Positions 33,949-35,204 of a stretch of 35,204 nt of DNA are shown piece after piece. The notes below the pieces were generated by a model that did no database searches, was not told the DNA's origin, and saw only the letters and a list, made by a program, of their open reading frames with translations. The position numbers were made by a program, and so were the translations under genes. The stretch comes from Deltaproteobacteria bacterium (GTDB lineage Bacteria > Desulfobacterota > Desulfomonilia > UBA1062). Each line of letters starts with the position of its first letter. The first letter of the stretch is position 1. The DNA lies in assembly GCA_017992605.1 (NCBI GenBank), contig JAGOOG010000020.1:1-35204 (forward strand), written 5' to 3'.

Positions 33949-34920
33949 ATGATTCCCAAGGGACGATTCATCAGCGAGATCGGCGACGGCGACCGCGTGA
34001 AGGCGGTGTTCCTGATCTCGGAGCGCAGGCTGCTCACGGCCCGTAACGGCAAGCCGTACGGCAAGGTCATCGTCTCCGACAAGACCGGTGAGATGCTCGG
34101 CCTCCTCTGGGATGACGCCCCGGATCAGATCGCGGGCATAGCCCCCGGCGACGTGGTGGGAATCCGCGCCAGCGCCGAATCGTACGAGAACAGGCTGCAG
34201 CTCCGGATCGAGAAGATAACAAAGCTCTCGGAGAAGGACGTGGATATGGCAGGCCTGGTGCCCACGACCTCACGGGACATGGCCTCCATGATCGCCGAGT
34301 TCGAGCAGGCCGTCTCCGGCATAAGGAATCAACATCTGCGGACGCTCATAGAGCGGATCTTCGAGCGGGAGGGGGTCCGTGCCGGTTTCATGAAGGCCCC
34401 GGCAGCCAAGGGCATCCACCACAATTACGTCGGCGGTCTCCTGGAGCACACCCTGTTCGTGCTCAAGGCCATCGACGCCCTGCTGCCCGTCTATGTCCAC
34501 GTGGGGCTCAACCGCGACATGCTCTACGCAGGTGCCATCCTCCACGACCTGGGCAAGATCTACGAGTACTCATGCGAAAAGGTCATCGAGATCACCCCGG
34601 TCGGCAGGCTCCTGGGGCACATCTATCTCTCCGCCCACATGGTGGACCAGGAGGCGGGCGCCATGGAAGGATTCCCCGAGGAGCTCAAGCTCCAGCTCCT
34701 CCACATGATCCTCGGCCACCACGGTCAGCTGGAATTCGGCTCGCCCAAGCTGCCCATGACCAAGGAGGCCATATTCCTTCACATGATGGACGACCTCGAC
34801 GCCAAGCTGACCGGCATCTGTTCCATCATCGAGGCCACCCCCGAAGACGAGACCTTTACGGCCTTTTCCAGCATCTACAACCGCCACCTCTACACCCGCA
34901 GCTACCGGGACGAGGAGTAG
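33949..34920 (+). CDS. OB-fold/HD-domain 3'-5' exonuclease of the YhaM type
   Basis: 323 residues. An N-terminal OB-like nucleic acid-binding domain (about 10-95) is followed by an HD metal-dependent phosphohydrolase domain (about 150-300). Metal-ligand candidates are His157-His158 and His168 in HHNYVGGLLEHT, His199-Asp200 in LHDLGK, and the HHG near residue 264. Domain order and length fit YhaM-type 3'-5' exoribonucleases, which also cut single-stranded DNA. AAAGGA precedes the ATG. It lies 56 bases after hslU and may share its transcript. The true substrate is inferred. Confidence 0.9.
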   Translation: MIPKGRFISEIGDGDRVKAVFLISERRLLTARNGKPYGKVIVSDKTGEMLGLLWDDAPDQIAGIAPGDVVGIRASAESYENRLQLRIEKITKLSEKDVDMAGLVPTTSRDMASMIAEFEQAVSGIRNQHLRTLIERIFEREGVRAGFMKAPAAKGIHHNYVGGLLEHTLFVLKAIDALLPVYVHVGLNRDMLYAGAILHDLGKIYEYSCEKVIEITPVGRLLGHIYLSAHMVDQEAGAMEGFPEELKLQLLHMILGHHGQLEFGSPKLPMTKEAIFLHMMDDLDAKLTGICSIIEATPEDETFTAFSSIYNRHLYTRSYRDEE

Positions 34921-34972
34921 ACGGCTAACCACAGAGGCGGTGGATAAGCCAGGAGATCCAGCAGTCTGTGTG

Positions 34973-34996
34973 TAAAATGGTAAAATGGTAAAATGG
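34973..34996 (+). repeat. Three tandem copies of an 8-base unit
   Basis: TAAAATGG occurs three times head to tail (34973-34980, 34981-34988, 34989-34996). The last copy runs into the left arm of the inverted repeat, whose outer edge is also AAATGGGG. It may be a slippage product at the element boundary. Confidence 0.85.
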
Positions 34997-35069
34997 GGTC
35001 AGAGTCGATTTTTGATAAGATATGGCTCGCCTGGGGTTAGAGCAAAACGTAAAAATCGACTCTGACCCC
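34995..35069. repeat. Inverted-repeat element, copy 2
   Basis: Perfect 19-base arms (34995-35013 and 35051-35069) with core GGGGTCAGAGTCGATTTT, identical to the arms at 4854-4923, around a different 37-base spacer. The element is followed by CTGACCCCT, a partial repeat of the arm end. It lies 75 bases after the YhaM-type gene. Confidence 0.85.
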
Positions 35070-35154
35070 CTGACCCCTAGATCATGGGTGCCAATCTACA
35101 GCATTTTGAAGACGGGTTCACCATGAGATTGCATGGAAGACCTGAAGACAGCGA

Positions 35155-35177
35155 CGGGCCGCCTTTTGGGCGGCCCG
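35155..35177. terminator. GC-rich hairpin near the window end
   Basis: A 9-bp stem CGGGCCGCC (35155-35163) with its complement at 35169-35177 and a TTTTG loop. No T-run follows on either strand. It could be a terminator or part of an unseen gene beyond the edge; otherwise 35070-35204 shows nothing recognisable. Confidence 0.35.
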
Positions 35178-35204
35178 CATTCGTAGGTGCACGAGGTCTT
35201 TGTA

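Overview
This is a 35.2 kb, gene-dense, GC-rich chromosomal segment made almost entirely of housekeeping genes. The families suggest a Gram-negative anaerobe related to the former Deltaproteobacteria (Desulfobacterota). There is an arabinose-5-phosphate isomerase for Kdo/LPS synthesis, an ExbB/ExbD pair, a RicT-metG gene pair, HDOD and GGDEF signalling genes, an xerC-hslV-hslU operon, and long acyl-CoA dehydrogenase and thiolase genes of the type used by fatty- or aromatic-acid degraders. The organism assignment is inference. No rRNA, tRNA, CRISPR array, prophage or insertion-sequence gene was seen.

Layout. Positions 1-4044, minus strand: an unidentified acidic protein, then purH, purD and purE, and the first codons of another gene cut by the window edge. 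4112-4807, plus: a CoA-type Nudix hydrolase diverging from the acidic protein. 4854-4923: an inverted-repeat element. 5109-5996, minus: purC, divergent from threonine synthase (6211-7602), which is followed by metK and ahcY (S-adenosylmethionine cycle). 10493-11329, minus: an alpha/beta hydrolase. 11574-13397, plus: a long acyl-CoA dehydrogenase with a strong sigma70-type promoter and a TetR-like operator. 13600-19037, minus: exbB, exbD, a stand-alone receiver, glgC, rimO, kdsD and a flavin reductase-like gene, tightly packed with an internal promoter before the receiver.

19204-28008, plus: ricT, metG, a small HD-GYP-N-terminus-like protein, an HDOD protein, a GGDEF protein, purB, pyrE, tsaD and rsmA. 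Many of these have 4-8 base overlaps, suggesting a long translationally coupled operon in which a signalling trio sits between metG and purB. 28034-29613: a secreted subtilase with a candidate sigma54 promoter, an upstream repeat cluster, a 5'-terminal hairpin and a C-terminal tail resembling a sorting signal. 29731-31020, minus: thiolase. 31174-34920, plus: xerC, hslV, hslU and a YhaM-like OB-HD nuclease. 34973-35069: tandem repeats followed by a second copy of the inverted repeat seen at 4854.

Functionally the window covers most of the later purine pathway (purH, D, E, C, B), pyrimidine synthesis (pyrE), the methyl cycle (metK, ahcY), translation and tRNA/rRNA modification (metG, tsaD, rsmA, rimO), glycogen (glgC) and protein quality control (hslVU). 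The least explained parts are regulatory: possible leaderless promoters, the sigma54 arrangement before the protease, the operator at the acyl-CoA dehydrogenase, and the dispersed inverted repeat. I found no clearly new multi-gene system; the findings are mostly candidate regulatory or organisational features.
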